Shown here in pieces: positions 21,440-24,330 of a stretch of 24,330 nt of DNA (its first letter is position 1; every line of letters begins with the position of its first letter). The notes beneath the pieces were generated by a model that was given only the letters and a program-made list of their open reading frames with translations, had not been told where the DNA came from and did no database searches. The position numbers were made by a program, and so were the translations under genes. The DNA is from JBQTIQ01 sp052387955 (GTDB lineage Bacteria > Actinomycetota > Acidimicrobiia > Acidimicrobiales > JACDCH01). Location of the stretch: NCBI GenBank assembly GCA_052387955.1, contig JBQTIQ010000072.1:1-24330 (forward strand), given 5' to 3'.

Positions 21440-22115
21440 TGGTCTCCTCCGTCGGCCAGGGCCGACCGCAGCGCGGCCCGGGCCCGTGACGCCCGCGACG
21501 CCACCGTCCCCGGGGCGACCCCGAGCACGTCGGCGGCGGCGGCGTAGTCGAGCCCGTCGGCGATCAACAACAGGGCGCTGCGCTGGTCGACCGGCAGGCG
21601 GGCCAGCGCCTCGGCCAGGTCGGCCCGTTGGGCGACGACGTGGCCCGGCTCGCGCTCGGGGTCGGAGGGCCGTTCCCGCCAGTCGTCGCCGACCGGGTCG
21701 GACGCGTCCCGAGCCTCCTTGCGCAGGGCGTCGATGCAGCAGCGGTACACGATCCGGTACAGCCAGGTGCCGGGAGTGCTCTCACCCCGGAACCCGGAAA
21801 GGGCTTTGAACGCCTTGACGTAGGCCTCCTGGAGCACGTCGTCCATCGCCGGGCGGCTCCCGAGCATCCGGTAGGCGAGGCCTCGGAGCCGGCTGTCGTA
21901 GTGGCGCACGACCTGGCCGAAGGCCACCGGGTCGCCGCGCCGAGCCCGGGCCAGCACGGCGGGCGCCACCTCGGTGGTGGCGCCCAGCGCGGCCGCCGCG
22001 TTCACCGGACCACCGGCCCCGTAAGAATGGGCCCCAGCCCCAGCCCCAGCCCCAGCCCCGATCGCGCTCGCACGCCGCCTTTGACGATGCCTACCGCGGC
22101 TCTCGTCCCTGGCGG

Positions 22116-22119
<4 letters not shown>
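21436..22119 (-). CDS. ECF-type RNA polymerase sigma factor
   Basis: From GTG 22119 the product is 227 residues. Region 2 (about 64-133) contains DPVAFGQVVRHYDSRLRGLAYRMLG, DDVLQEAYVKAFKAL and GTWLYRIVYRCCIDALRKEA. Region 4 (about 168-222) contains ALARLPVDQRSALLLIADGLDYAAAADVLGVAPGTVASRASRARAALRSAL. There is no region 3, so it is an ECF factor. GTG 22119 overlaps the prmC stop as GTGA, the same junction type as its neighbours, so I prefer it to GTG 22005, which would start right before the conserved part. The N-terminal 63 residues include a Gly/Ala repeat coded by tandem CCCCAG units and are not conserved sigma sequence. Promoter targets are unknown. Confidence 0.9.
22032..22059 (+). repeat. 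Tandem hexamer CCCCAG (about 4.7 copies) near the sigma factor start
   Basis: Four full CCCCAG units plus CCCC. On the coding (minus) strand they give a run of alternating Gly and Ala (about residues 21-30) if translation starts at GTG 22119. If it starts at GTG 22005 they lie in the leader. Slippage would change length in steps of two residues. Confidence 0.85.
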
Positions 22120-24121
<2,002 letters not shown>

Positions 24122-24128
24122 GCTGCGA

Positions 24129-24134
24129 AGGCTA
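24129..24134 (-). promoter_or_regulatory. TAGCCT -10 box for the prfA operon (leaderless pattern)
   Basis: On the minus strand TAGCCT is followed by seven bases and GTG 24121. No ribosome binding site intervenes. The remaining bases to 24330 hold no gene I can support; TAGGAT at 24191-24196 on the plus strand might belong to a divergent transcript leaving the window. Confidence 0.5.
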
Positions 24135-24330
24135 AGGGCTCACGCCAGGACTGGTTGGGCGCGGCTCGCCGAGCCGGGGGCCGTCCTCGCTAGGATGCAG
24201 GCCGAAGGCGCAATCGGGTATCTGCGGTGAGGCCGAGGACGCCGCGAGGGCGGTCATCCGGCCGGCGAGCCGCCCAAGTAGTCCTGGCGTGGGCCCTAAG
24301 GCCCGGCGAGAGCGCGCCAGTCGCCCGGCA

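Noticed and set aside
19454..21547. 697-residue open frame on the plus strand
   Set aside because: It is antisense to the large membrane protein of the sigma operon, whose sense frame has clear domains. The antisense product is Gly/Arg/Asp-rich with no recognisable domain.
24140..24330. RNase P RNA, tmRNA or a Mg2+ riboswitch at the right edge
   Set aside because: Short hairpins are visible (for example GGGCC-CTAA-GGCCC), but none of the conserved core sequences of these RNAs is present.

Overview
The window is high-GC DNA with actinobacterial gene content: an F420-type luciferase-like oxidoreductase, an L,D-transpeptidase, a Mycobacterium-type ribose-5-phosphate isomerase B, and several start codons that follow a TANNNT box by 6-8 nt, as in leaderless actinobacterial transcripts. 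The prfA-prmC and tsaC-rpiB-glyA sets suit a free-living actinomycete. An Acidimicrobiia-like lineage is my guess and the sequence does not prove it.

Layout. (1) 1-1925 is the wreck of an integrated element. A group II intron has lost its 5' part but keeps a reverse transcriptase/maturase frame and intact-looking ribozyme domains V and VI. It sits inside a tyrosine recombinase whose C-terminal exon points at the 3' end of tRNA-Arg(ACG), with short direct repeats between them. (2) 2004-3366 holds a secreted lytic transglycosylase-like protein with a structured upstream region, then tRNA-Ser(GCU) with tandem duplications downstream of it. (3) 3610-6638 is all on the minus strand: a CsbD / membrane protein / DUF421 stress-type operon, and a rhodanese-CBS / F420 oxidoreductase pair. 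(4) 7213-12613 has a GH15 enzyme, two divergent AI-2E-family membrane proteins and a lipoprotein. (5) 12665-13795 has a GlsB/YeaQ-type membrane protein and an L,D-transpeptidase. (6) 14085-16488 is glyA-rpiB-tsaC. (7) 16520-19009 is accessory: a two-domain VOC protein, a medium-chain dehydrogenase and a Uma2 nuclease-like protein. (8) 19022-24121 is a tight four-gene operon, prfA-prmC-ECF sigma factor-large membrane protein (possible anti-sigma plus beta-propeller), in which all three junctions are GTGA stop/start overlaps.

Between the genes lie a dispersed palindromic repeat family with a GGGGGC-GCA-GCCCCC core (five copies), an 18-bp repeat present at both ends of glyA-rpiB-tsaC, and a perfect 18-bp hairpin between two divergent genes. 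The most notable items are the nested intron/recombinase/tRNA-Arg remnant, the sigma factor coupled to release-factor genes, and the repeat families. I see no CRISPR array, defence island or clearly new biochemical system.
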